Of a stretch of 64,000 nucleotides of DNA, positions 21,687-32,660 are shown piece after piece. Each line of letters begins with the position of its first letter. The first letter of the stretch is position 1. The translations under genes were made by a program, and so were the position numbers. The DNA is taken from contig CM074763.1 of the NCBI GenBank assembly GCA_037355855.1, positions 4,278,001 through 4,342,000 on the forward strand. The letters are read 5' to 3'. This stretch comes from Pseudo-nitzschia pungens. Its lineage: Eukaryota > Bacillariophyta > Bacillariophyceae > Bacillariales > Bacillariaceae. The notes beneath the pieces were generated by a model, which was not told the DNA's origin, searched no databases, and worked only from the letters and a program-made list of their open reading frames with translations.

Positions 21687-24561
21687 TTAGTCTAAATCGC
21701 GAGCTGCGCAAACGAGGTTGAAGACATTGCCTTCGCTAAGAATGGCTTTGTCGTCAGCTTTTTTTTCTTCCATCGTTAGATTACCGCCATTTCCACTTGA
21801 GACCTTTTCTCGTAGCTCTTTAATCTCATGCCGCAGCATGGCATTTTCCAACTCCGCAATTGCGAGCTTTTTCTGCAGTGCTTCGATCTGTCGTGAAGAT
21901 GCTCCAAAGCGTACGGTTCGATTCATCTTTGACAGAGACAGGCCATTCACAGTGTTTCCAGAAGCTATGGAGTCCAAGTCATCCGATTCATCATAATCTG
22001 GACCAAGCTGCTGCACACGACTTTTCAGTCGTTCCAGACCTTCATCCAAAGAAATTTCCAAACGTAGCATATATCGAATCACTCGTAGATAAGGCCAAGC
22101 AGCAAGCTGACCATAGCGAAGATAATTTTCCATATCATTCACACTAGGGTTCATGAGGACGTGCAGACCGAAAGTTTGCATTGTGGTGAACCGGGGGACC
22201 AAGGTTAGATTCCCGTGGTATTTTTGCTTGAATACTTTGCCTGATTTTTGCGTACGTGTAGCGAATTTCAGAAAAATAAAAAAGGCGTCAGTGAGGTCTC
22301 ACAACTTTGAAGGATTTACATCCCAACATGCTACCACTCATGGGCGAAACACATCTAGACTTACTTATATCTTGTCCAAAAACTTTGGGAAAGAGCCCAA
22401 GTCCGCTTAATTTCAGGGCACGACTTCGAATGTCCCACTCAATTGTTTGGAAGAGTTTTCTGTAAGAACTCTTTGTAATTTGTTCGTCCTTGTTGAGGAA
22501 GGGTACAACGTGGAAGTTAGTTTGACAGACTACAAAATTAGATACATTGAAGAGAGTAGCAATGCGTTGAAAAGGCAGATCGGCTTGGACAGATCCATCG
22601 ATCCATTCAACACCATCTACCTCAAAATCTTCGATTTTTCCCATGCTGTTTTTCGTTTTGAGCTTCGCTGGTTTCATCACTCCTGGTAAGGCGCAGCTTG
22701 CCGCCACAGCACTTGCAAGTGTGACATGCGGTGTTGAAATGTGATTCAATAAGAGACGCTGAGCAGCATCGGACTGGGCACGACTTGCCGATACCGTAAT
22801 ACAGACGTGTTTTCCGGTTCGTGCGAACGCTTCTTCGAAAGTAGTGGTACCCCAATAGTGCTCACATGTGGCATGGAAATACTATTGCAGGAACCCCCAT
22901 AAGAATCGTCGATCAAAAAGAGTTAGTCACCATAATGAGGAATGCATCTTGGCTGTATTCCGAACAAAAGTATTCCAAGCTTCCATTTATTCTTCACTAT
23001 TTCATAGTTCTGCACATACCTCACTATCAATCAGGATACGATGTTTCAACCAGGAGGATATCATATCGGAAATAGGCGGGAACCATCGAATATTCTTCCG
23101 CTTCATTTCTCCGTTCAATCTAAAATCTGTCGAGACCGTATTGAGACAGATATCCTTCGAAATTTCCTCAGGTGTAAACATAGCGCAGCAGGCTGCGGCG
23201 ATACTTCCTCCGGACGTACCACTAATGACTTTGATTTTGTGATAAAGGTTCGACTCGATCAAAGCGCGCATTGTCCCTAAGTGATACATTGCCTGGGCCC
23301 CGCCTCCACTTAACATCAGAGCTGTTCGTCCCATGTTTTGCTTCATTTTTCGGAACAAGACTATCCGCTGCCGTAACTTCGTGATAGTTTTATCACCGTC
23401 TTGATCACATAATTCATCCACGTCTGTCAAGGATTCCAGCCCCTCGGAAACCTCATCGTAATATGCTGCTATTGCTTTTCGAGTTGCGGATGAAAAACCG
23501 TATTGACCAGAAACTTCCACATCACGGGCATTTGAAACGAGTAAATGTTCAAGGGCAAGGTGATTCCGCTTCACAACTCCCGAAAGCAGAAATTCGAGCC
23601 CAGAATCCTGCCCTTCCACGAGTTTTTCTCGCTCTTCCTGGAGTCTTGCTGTAGTTGATACGAGCAAATCCGTTGTTGAACGTCCCAAATCTTTTTCAAT
23701 ATCAGAATAATCCTTCCGTTGATGAGCCGCTTCCGCCTCGTCTTGAAGAGCTTTCAGTCGCGACATGGAGCTCCGTCGTTTGTGCATCGATAGGCGTCCT
23801 GGTGATAGTGGTATTTCATGAGCACTGCTATTGCTGGGACTGATGCTATTGCTCAGAGAAATAGCACTTTGTTCCTCGGCGCCATACTTCGTTTCTTTAA
23901 GAATTTTCATCGTAGAGAAAGATATCGACCGCCGAAGAGAGGGTGGTTGCAGTGGGCAGTCACGAGATGATGGCGCGTCCTCCTCGGTTGAAACTGCCAT
24001 TGCAGCTGCTACAGAGATGCTCGCGGATTTCTCCCAAACGGGTAGTTTCAAGTATTCAGAATAAGTTTTGACCGTATCGCATTGTTTTCTCCATGCTCTG
24101 CGTCTCGACAATTTCTGTCTCGATTTCCGGATCCGCTCGCTGAAGAAAAACACGAATTGCGCCACACGTGATCTCATGATCACTTTATAAGTTTTCAGGA
24201 GTGTCAACAGAAAGATGTCAACCGATATCATAAAGAACTGATAAGCAACAAAATTCATTTGGATAATTCCTATCCATACTGATGCGAAAAGCCAGATGAT
24301 CCAAGTCGAAGCGCTGGTCACGGCAACAAAACAGTAGGCATAAAAGGGCCAGAAAAGGATCATGCTCAATATAACAAAAAAGGAATTGCGTTGGTTTGCG
24401 ATAAAGATGGAATAAGTAGATTGGGCGTATTCCGAAACCTTTTCAGACAGAAGTTGAGTATGCATAACGACGTATTCCCACCACTCGACGGCCCACGGAG
24501 GGATGCGAATCAAAATTTCCATCTTGGCTTGTTCGAGATGCTGAGGGCCGAATTGTTCCAT
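21687..24561 (-). CDS. SDP1/TGL-type patatin-like triacylglycerol lipase
   Basis: Probably hydrolyses triacylglycerol at lipid droplets. Three exons on the minus strand, 24561-23020, 22860-22320 and 22240-21687, with introns of 159 and 79 nt and consistent phases (0 and 1), give 878 residues. Hydrophobic segments near residues 60-115 precede a DUF3336-like region (RRAWRKQCDTVKTYSEY), the N-terminal mark of the plant SDP1 and yeast TGL3/4/5 lipases. The patatin core has an oxyanion loop SGGGAQAM, the nucleophile motif GTSGG (Ser about 450) and the partner Asp in DGS (about 602). The second donor, GTAAAT at 22319, was chosen because it alone keeps the frame into exon 3. The C-terminal ~100 residues include a coiled coil. 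Confidence 0.9.
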
Positions 24562-25786
24562 TGTAAACAGTGCGCACTAAAGATCCTTTCCGCAAAGTTT
24601 ACTCGGATCCTTTTCCTTGCAAAGAAAGAATCAAAGATCAATATCCTTGAAACCATTCGCGACAAGAGATCTTATTTCGTGTTTCCTGTTGTCTGACCAA
24701 ATTTCAGAATAAAGGACACGATGCCCTTGATAGATCTGAGTTGTAGACGGACGAGGAATGATGGTTGTAAGTTTGTAGTTGATCGGTTGCTTCGTCCAAA
24801 ACAAAATCGTCTTGAATGTGATATTCTTTGCAATTTGAAAACCTGGGGCTAGGGCTGGGACTGGGAGCCCTTCAGCCAAAAAATAATAATCACAACGATG
24901 ACAACAACAATATTGAGATCCCTCTGATTTCTCGCTACGAGTGAGATTACCTTACCCGTAAGTTGTAGTGACACCACGTCGTTTCCGATTTCCGCGAATT
25001 TGAGATCGAAAGAGTGGCGAAAGAAAAGAGAGGAGGACAGAATAAGATTGATTGTGGGGTCCAACGTATGAAAGGACGGTATCTATAGTAAGTAACGATC
25101 ACCGTTATTCATACCTGCCTCTTTAGGGCAGCTTTACCGTAGGGTGGGTAGATAAAAATCGTACTACAAAATTCCTAACAGCTGTCCGTTGGTTCTACGC
25201 CTCAATGTACTAATTTCTACGTGGACTTGAGGACAGATGTTAGGAACTCTGTAGCAAGTTATTAATCGTAATTACGCACGGACGGTGCCGTACATCCTCA
25301 GACGTACGGGTACCGGTACTTGTACTTTATTGACTCCCACACATTCTCTACTACGAAGTGCGTTGACTCTAGCACAAAGGAATACTTCGTACTTCTTTAA
25401 TCAGTAATACGAGAACCTACGTATTCCTACGGTACCGTAACTTTCAAACTTACTAACCATATTTTACAGTACTTACGGTACACCATGGGTTACGAGTAAG
25501 ACCTTACTAGTAAAGGGACCCTAGTAAAGTAGTGTAGGATTAGGACTTCAGACATGCGTTATTACAGTACAGTAAGGTTAAAATTACTCAAGGTTAAGGT
25601 TATGTTCATCAGCAGAAGTTGAACAAAGTGCAAAGAAGATCGGGAGCGCATAGTACGCAAACGGTTTCGTGTAGTTGGCATTCATCATCCTCCTTTTCTC
25701 AGAACAAGTCCTGTACGAGTGTCGCATCTGAGCTATTCACGAACGCTACACATCCAAACAGAAACAAAAAATATTGCAATATCACG
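24562..25786. other. Intergenic region between lipase and LHC genes
   Basis: Holds the divergent promoters of the minus-strand lipase and the plus-strand LHC gene. Small frames occur, but none shows a domain or plausible signal. It contains the 91-bp palindromic MITE at 25164-25254 and GTAC/TTAC-rich DNA from about 25265 to 25600. Confidence 0.45.
25164..25254. mobile_element. 91-bp palindromic MITE
   Basis: Left end CTACAAAATTCCTAACAGCT and right end, read inverted, CTACAGAGTTCCTAACATCT, so nearly the whole unit folds on itself. The ends resemble the terminus of the 12438-17165 transposon (CTACGGAATTCCTATCAGCT), suggesting a miniature derivative of that family. TA precedes the left end; CA follows the right end, so the TA duplication is imperfect. 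Confidence 0.6.
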
Positions 25787-26670
25787 ATGAAGCTTCCTAT
25801 CCTATTGAGTGCCATTGCCGGAGCAAGTGCCTTTGCACCTGCAAGCCAACAAGCTGCTTCGAAGACTCAATTGAACGCTGCCGACTTGGAAACTCTTCGT
25901 GGTGTAGGGCCTGAAACTGGAGGCAAGATTGTGAGTACATGATTCTGAAATAATGGAGCAACTTGCGCTTTCTTGAGTTGCCTTGGAACGGCGCTCTACG
26001 ATTTGCTGTATGGTCACTACGAATATGTCAGGATGAAACACATTAAGAATGGTTCGATCCGTGTATTTATTGTGGATCGAAGTTTTTGGGTGCACCAGAG
26101 GCAGACGTTTCGAAACAGCAACCATGACTCAACAACTCACTCATCCTGTTTCTCAACTCCGGACCGTCTTCTTACGTTTTTACCAAAATTGATACATCGA
26201 ATTTAATCTTGACAATTTTCCTTTTCGTGTAGTTCGATCCGTTTGAATTGTCCCAATGGGCACCGATCGATCACCTCCGAAAGGCCGAACTTGCCAACGG
26301 CCGATCTGCTATGTTGGCTACCGTCGGATGGTCCTTCCCTAAGTTCTGGACATTTGAGGGACCTGTTGACACCACCGACCCCGTCGAAGCCTTTTGGGCT
26401 GCCGATAACCAATGGTGGGCTCAGTTCATTGTCTTCTGCGCTGTCATCGAGGGAATCAAGTACCGCGGAGAGATGGAAGGAAAGTCCTTCACTGGCGAAA
26501 TCGACAAGGAAGCCTGTCTCGATTGGACCGGCAACTGGGCCAAGATGAGCGACACACAAAAGGAAGACATGGCCATGAAAGAACTCAAGAACGCCCGTTT
26601 GGCGATGATTGGAATGGCTGGATACTTCGCAAGTGTTGTGATCCCAGGATCGGTTCCTGCTTTGTCCTAA
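25787..26670 (+). CDS. Chlorophyll a/c-binding light-harvesting protein (LHC superfamily)
   Basis: Binds chlorophyll and carotenoid in the thylakoid antenna. Exons 25787-25930 and 26233-26670, with a 302-nt GT-AG intron in phase 0, give 193 residues. The start MKLPILLSAIAGASAFAP is a signal peptide plus the ASAFAP cleavage motif used for import into the four-membrane plastids of diatoms and relatives. The mature part has LHC helix 1 (KAELANGRSAMLATVGW), a middle hydrophobic helix (WWAQFIVFCAVIEGIKY) and helix 3 (MKELKNARLAMIGMAGYF), with the paired Glu and Arg that lock the crossed helices and ligate chlorophyll. It is most likely in the fucoxanthin-chlorophyll protein group; the subfamily is not resolved. 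Confidence 0.92.
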
Positions 26671-27470
26671 GATGGGTTGGGTAGGATTGTGTTTGACTTT
26701 TAACACAGTTTGTCATCGGTCCCGCTGCTTTTGGTGTCGTTGCGTCGCCATTGCAGTAATCGATTTGATTTACTGCACGTACGAATGATATTTCTAAATC
26801 ATCGGCATATTTTTAATAGACAGAGAGAAAACCACAGCGATAAATGTCACGTACTCTGTAGAGAATATATATTACAGGTTGTTTTCTTTTGAACAGAAAA
26901 CTGGAAGACCAGTGGCAAAACAGTTTTGTTTCTTCGCGCTTTGTCTCGGGCGTTTTTGTTGATCGACCAATGTTTGTTCCGCATTCTGTCTTTTCTCTTC
27001 ATGATTCAGTGATACATGTTTCCAGACTGCACATGAACAAAGGCATATTTGCCACAATATCCCTTGCGCCACAAGTGTTAACGTGATACCATGGCCAGCA
27101 TAATATTTCCATCTACAGTGGTGCTGCAATCTACTTGAAGTGGATTAGTAGTTCCCAACCGCTCCGTCAATATCTTTTCTTATCCATTGAGTCTAAATAA
27201 TGTACTATACTATTCTTGGCTGTTTGATTGTGATGTACGATATAACCGATCTTCTGCCTTCGATCTCAACTCCGAGCATATCATCTGTGTTCACAAAATT
27301 GAACACGAGAGAGAGTTGGCAGAAACCGGTTGATCAGAGCAGGCATTGCTTTCAATCGATGCGTCGTCATGATGATGATTCAAGCGTTTAGCTCAGGTGT
27401 TCCAATCGATACTTGTCTACTCCACATTCAAAGGTTTCCTCGTCTTTGTCAACGCGCAAAATCTAGGAGT
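26671..27470. other. Convergent 3' regions of the LHC and Ran genes
   Basis: About 800 bp without a supported gene. Both flanking genes end here, so it should hold two 3' UTRs. No transposon or strong repeat was recognised. Confidence 0.4.
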
Positions 27471-28223
27471 TTAGAGATCGTCATCGTCATCCTCAGGAAG
27501 GGGCTGCGCAGCAGCATCTTGAAGCTCTTGTTCATACTGGTTCTTGAGCTTGTCGTCAAACTGGAATTCTGGAGGTTGCAATGCTGGAGCCTCCACGAAG
27601 TGAAGGGCGTTGTCACCGGAGAGCTTTCGAGCCAACCACAAGAAAGGCTTCTCAAAGTTATAGTTCGACTTGGCCGAAATATCGTAGTATTGCAAGTTCT
27701 TCTTGCGATGAAAGGTGATCTGCTTAGCCTTCACCTTGCGATCCTTGATTTCTACTTTATTCCCGCACAATACAATGGGAATGTTCTCACAAACTCGGGT
27801 CAGATCACGATGCCAGTTGGGAACATTCTTGTATGTGATACGAGAAGTGACGTCAAACATGATAATTGCACATTGTCCTTGAATGTAGTATCCATCACGA
27901 AGTCCGCCAAATTTCTGTCCTCAAGAAACAATTCACTTGTTAGTTTCCGGAATATCATCCAGACCCACGAATCTTGTCTCCAAAATCATGGTTTTTACAG
28001 AATATATTCCACGACATTAACAACTCACCTCTTGTCCGGCAGTATCCCATACGTTGAATTTGATCGGACCACGGTTGGTGTGAAATGCCAAAGGGTGCAC
28101 CTCAACCCCCAGAGTTGCTACGTATTTCTTTTCAAACTCTCCGGTCAAGTGGCGCTTGACAAAGGTGGTCTTGCCAACGCCACCATCTCCTACAAGAATG
28201 AGTTTGAATTCTGGTGTTTGAGC
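27471..28223 (-). CDS. Ran GTPase (first exon unresolved)
   Basis: Nuclear transport GTPase. Two exons are clear on the minus strand: 28223-28029 and 27914-27471, with a 114-nt GT-AG intron (27915-28028) in phase 0, together 212 residues. A preceding acceptor (CTTAG at 28224-28228) shows that a short first exon with the ATG lies further upstream, probably within 28230-28600; several candidate ATGs exist and I could not choose. Motifs: P-loop GDGGVGKTT, switch II DTAGQE right at the intron, ISAKSN for G5, the basic patch DRKVKAK and the acidic C-terminus [10 protein letters not shown] diagnostic of Ran. The G4 motif reads NKVE rather than the usual NKVD. Confidence 0.93.
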
Positions 28224-29045
28224 CTAAGTGGGAAGGGTGGTAAAAGGAGAGAGAAAAGTTAGCAGGACGGAAAAGTGGAAGGCGATCAGTCGTCTTTTCA
28301 ATGGCTATGCTTCTCAGTGATTTGCGTTGTCATTGTTGCGTGGTCGATAGATGCGATCTCTATTCTTTTCACAATGTTGGTACAGGCTTTTACTCCGGAG
28401 AGGGCTACTGTTCTTCACCGTGGATGAAGACCAGATCGCTGCACCAAATGCATGGTTTCGAAACGATATCATCAGTCCAACATAGATATGAACAAATCGA
28501 ACCTTGTTGTCCTTAAATAGGGCTTCTTGCATCGTAGCTCAACGAAGTATGGAAAGAGGGGGAAAAATGACCGCTACCACCAATTCCTCTATAGCTCAGC
28601 TCCGTCTTCGGCAATGCCGTCAATCTTTCCGACAAATTGTGATCGCAATCATTGACAACGAAAGACCCGAGGCGCCACGCCCATACCAGAATTTAAAGTG
28701 TTGTATAGAAGATTATCTTGTGTTCACGTACCATGATTATTATTGTACTTTATATTGCGAACAATGGTGGTGATGGTGTTTGTTTTGAGACAATGTCAAC
28801 GTGAGTAAATTGAATGGACTCCCCCCGTTTATCCCGCTATCTCGCAGCTATTTCGAGTTCTGTTGGCTTCGATGATCAGACCGAGATGATGAGAATCGTG
28901 CACCAACAAAAATAATAAAATCGTTGGCGCTGCTTCAGTTTTTAAAATTTGCAAATAGGGGACGGGAGACAGACAAGCGGGGAAAAGTTGCAAATAAAGG
29001 GAAATTTGGCGATATTATTATTTTTGCGCTTCGACTGTAAGATCT
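28224..29045. other. Upstream region of the Ran gene
   Basis: Expected to hold the first Ran exon, a 5' intron and the promoter. Otherwise no gene is supported. It ends at the TA-flanked MITE beginning at 29048. Confidence 0.4.
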
Positions 29046-29047
29046 TA

Positions 29048-29678
29048 CCCGGAATAAATAATTATAATGGATCACGTTTACCATAATGGATCAGGTCGAG
29101 TGACAGCATCTTTCCTTTTTGCAATTTCTCCTTGCATACACCACCTCTGTTCAAAGTAAAGACATCGTCTGTTAGCTAACACTCTACTCTACAATGCTCT
29201 ATATTCACTTTTAAACAACTTTGCTTATTCTTCCCTTAGTAAGCTCTCGAATACAGAAATTGGGCCAAAAATTATGTGTTTTCGAGTGACAGCATCGAGC
29301 CGGCATAATTTTTTGGCTTGCGCGCATAGCAAAAAACAGAACTCTTTTTTTCGTTTCATTTCGAATTCGGTTTTTTTTTGTTCAACATGCTGTCACTCGA
29401 TCGTATGGTTGCGTGTAGAAAATGTACCAGTGTCTACATTTACCATGATGGATCAATTTTTGGCAATTTTTCGCAAAAACCACTAACTACAGGGGGCCAA
29501 AGCTATGGATGTAAGTCACTGATTTCAACAGGAGTTGTTGCAAACAGTCGGTTTATAGTGTTTATGAATAGGTTGTAACTTTCGTTGAGGAGGTTTCCGT
29601 TACTGGGAGGAGGTATTTGGTCAGATAGTGAGGCAACAATCTGTCACTCCGGTGTGATCCATTATAATTTATTCCGGG
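29048..29678. mobile_element. 631-bp TA-flanked MITE
   Basis: Ends CCCGGAATAAAT with inverted partner ATTTATTCCGGG, followed inward by ATAATGGATCAC and its inverse, with TA on both sides (29046-29047, 29679-29680). An internal inverted pair TCGAGTGACAGCAT/ATGCTGTCACTCGA lies at about 29284-29402. No coding frame looks real. It abuts the target duplication of the large element starting at 29688. Confidence 0.8.
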
Positions 29679-29687
29679 TACGGTAAT

Positions 29688-29945
29688 GAGTGATTCCCGA
29701 AATTACACACATTTCTTATGTATCCTAGAAAATGTAAGTGAACGTTCCTGAAAACATAGGGAGATATATTTAGGTTTTCAGCACATATATAGTGGAAGGG
29801 CCGTCTGTCCGACTTCCATTCTACATAAACCTAGATGGAATCTAAGAATCAAAAATTTCAGTCACTCAATGCATGTCAAACATGTGACACATGTGTTTCT
29901 TTTGGCAATCTTTTTTGTCGAACAATATTTCATGTACCGTACCTC
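29688..29945 (+). repeat. Left inverted terminal region of the Harbinger-like element
   Basis: Imperfect inverted match to 62632-62884. Shared tracts include GAATCAAAAATTTCA, TCACTCAATGCAT and TTTCATGTA. Confidence 0.75.
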
Positions 29946-30019
29946 CGTAGCTTTACCTCAAAGTCTTGCTCTGCTCAGGTACAAACTATCGATCATTGTT
30001 GCTGCTGTTGCTGTTTTGG

Positions 30020-31734
30020 TCAGCTTGAACTTCTATTTGCTCAATTGAAGATTAAAGATTCACAAGCAGCGTCAGAATCTGCTGTGCTTTGGCAGCCATC
30101 CATTGTTACTATGTTCCCCTAACCCGTGGCTCTCCTCTTAGTCAGCATGCAAGAAGTATTCGAAACATCTGAAGAAGAAAGGAGCGTCGGCGCTGTGTCC
30201 GAAAACTGGTTTGCGACCCAGCGCGACCCGAACGCAACCCAAACGCGACTATTTTCAGAAAAACGCGACCCCAATTTTTTATTTCACAACCTTTTTTCCA
30301 TTATTCTCAACCATATTTCTCCTTTTTCTCGACCCCCTCAACGTTTTGAGGAAAATGTCCCAATCTAGACCCTGATATTCAGTCCCTCGTCACCTTTTCA
30401 TTCCATTTTACACATTTGACACATTTGACTCAATGTAACAAACAATTTTTAATCAGATTTACTTCAATCACACAAAAGTTCCGTCGCGCACCATTGTAAA
30501 CCTTTTTTTTAGTGGTGTCACGTCACATACCCTGGCTTCGAAGCCTCCCGCAACAACAATTATTTTATTATCAAAGACATGTTTGTATTTCATGCACACC
30601 ACCATGCCGAAAGCTTCCTCTGACCCAAGGCACTTTGCCAATGATCCCAGAATACCCAAGACATTCCATTGTCGCAACTGCATTGCCTCCGGAAGAAGAA
30701 GAAAATCAAAATCCTTCAAGGGATACAAACAAGAATCAAGCTACAATTTCACCTATCAAAATGTCTGCAGAGGACTTTCATATCATCTCAAGTCCAATAG
30801 TGATTGCCGGACCTATTATCGTGATAACGATCTTATGGATTTTATTTCTTCCGTGAAAGAAGAAGTCACCCTTCCTTCGGTTCAACACACACCATCACAG
30901 CAAGCAGCAGCAACGCATCGGCGGCAACAACACATCGATGATAAAAATGAGTCCTTAGTAGGAAAAAAGGTGGATCAAAATAGGGGCATGCTCAAATTTT
31001 ATGTGTTTATGAAATCATTTGCCCATCGGCAATAGGAGAGCAGCAACAAAAGAGCAGCACGGAGTGCTGGGAAATAGTGAGACTACAGAGGATACTGTTC
31101 AAGTGCTATTGCATACACTTAGTTACTACAAGATACTCCCCTAGAGGTACAAAGGGATCATTGAAAGGGGAGGGGATGATAAGTGTCTTAATTTAGGTGG
31201 AAAGAAAAGAGTGAATAGTGGAGGGAGCTGAGCCAAAGAAGCGCTCAGCTCTGTAGTGTGACAGCTTGCTTCGCTGTATTGTATCACTTAGCGCTGTAGG
31301 TTCAGTACTGTAGTCTACGGAGTAGCATTTGGAGTTGCTTTAGTGAGTGGTTTGATCTTTTGGTATGCTAGCTTGGAGCGCTAGCTCGCTTGCTTGCTAA
31401 CTCGCTTGCTAGCTCGCTTAATAACTGTCTGGGTCAGGCGTCCGATTGTAGTACGTATCGTACACAATGACCCTACCCTGGCAGTAGCATAGTATGGTAG
31501 CATAGTATGGTAGCATACCAACTATCTCATAGCATTAGCAACCTTGCAATTTAGAATCTTTGTTGAAGAAATAAAAACTCTCTCTCTCTCTCTCTCTCTA
31601 GTCCCAACACACGCCTCCAAACATTCTTTTTTTGGTGCACCAGTAATCTTGTTCTCCTCAAAATTTGGATGGTTCCTATCCTCAACAACAGAGGGATGTT
31701 TGCTCTCCAATAGAGCAATTTCTTCAGAGTCAAC
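30020..31734. other. Interior of the Harbinger-like element, no clear gene
   Basis: Contains tandem CGACCC/ACGCGACC words (about 30220-30270), a GCTAGCTCGCTTGC-rich tract (about 31370-31420), a 14-bp tandem AGTATGGTAGCAT (about 31485-31520) and the CT repeat at 31578-31599. A 150-codon frame at 30583-31035 contains CRNC and GLSYHLKSNSDCR, reminiscent of repeat-borne zinc-finger-like proteins. I cannot assign it and give it low weight. Confidence 0.35.
31578..31599 (+). repeat. (CT)11 microsatellite
   Basis: Eleven uninterrupted CT units just upstream of the broken transposase gene. Confidence 0.95.
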
Positions 31735-31746
31735 AACCAGGTATTC

Positions 31747-31959
31747 AGAGAGTTGCTGCTGGCTGACTTTGAGCCTTTCTACTATGATATGTATACCTAC
31801 AATGATAGAACTGGAACAATTTGGAAGTTTAAATCAAACAAGGGGGCAGGAAAAGAGAGATCAATTTAATTGAATGTCTTGAACAAATTGCTCAAGTTTT
31901 CTTGCTGCTCTGTGCCTTCCAAACTAATCCTGTTGCTGTTGTAAATTGCCTTGGAAAGA
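31747..31959 (+). pseudogene. Harbinger-like transposase, 5' fragment
   Basis: Translates as LLLADFEPFYYDMYTYNDR and on through GKERSI, then after a frameshift NLIECLEQIAQVFLLLCAF. This resembles the N-terminal region of Harbinger-type transposases common in stramenopile genomes. It is cut at 31959 by insertion of element A; the rest of the gene resumes 28 kb away at 59873, as shown by the 19-bp duplication GTAAATTGCCTTGGAAAGA on both sides. Confidence 0.7.
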
Positions 31960-32660
31960 TAATAATATACTTATTTAAGTAGGAAAATCCACCGAAGGTG
32001 GTTAAAAGCTACTCAGTCTGTAACCAGACTTTATCGTCGCCTCAATGGAAGAGTCAGGACCCCAAGTTGTAGAACAACGCGTCGCCTCAACCATGGGGGA
32101 TTTAGGCCCCAGGTTGTAAAGACGACTATTTTGCAAACGAACCTTGGTAAGAAACAGGAAAAAAACGAACCAGTCCAGAGCACAACAGACACAGCTGTTG
32201 CAAAGCGTACAGGAGACGGGGTAACAACAAGAACGTGAAAGGGAAAACACAAGCAAAATTGTCCCTTGAATGCCGCTGTACAGCATCAGTGATGCTTGGA
32301 GTGGTCAGCTGACACAAGCAAAACCCTTCCTCAGATACATAGTATCAGTAATGCAAGTGGTCAGCTGACGCAAGCGAAACTGGTCTCAGCATGCTGTATT
32401 GCAGCATCAGTAATGCGAGTGCCCCAAAAACATTCCTTACCAAAAGAACACGAGCAAAATTTCCCAGGTAATGCTCGTACCAGTACCTGCTGGTACCTAG
32501 GTATAACACATAGAGGCGGTGGAGCCTACTACCAAATTCGTAGAATGAACTTGAGCTTCCGTAGTAGCTTGGAAACAGGGCTCTAAGTGAGAACACTTAA
32601 ATACCAGCAGGCCTGTAGTCTTGAAAACAGGTGGCAGCTGTACTGTGAGCTGGAGGGGTA

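Noticed and set aside
24631..24879. An 82-codon minus-strand frame upstream of the lipase gene
   Set aside because: No domain, signal or conserved neighbour supports it, and it lies where the lipase promoter is expected.
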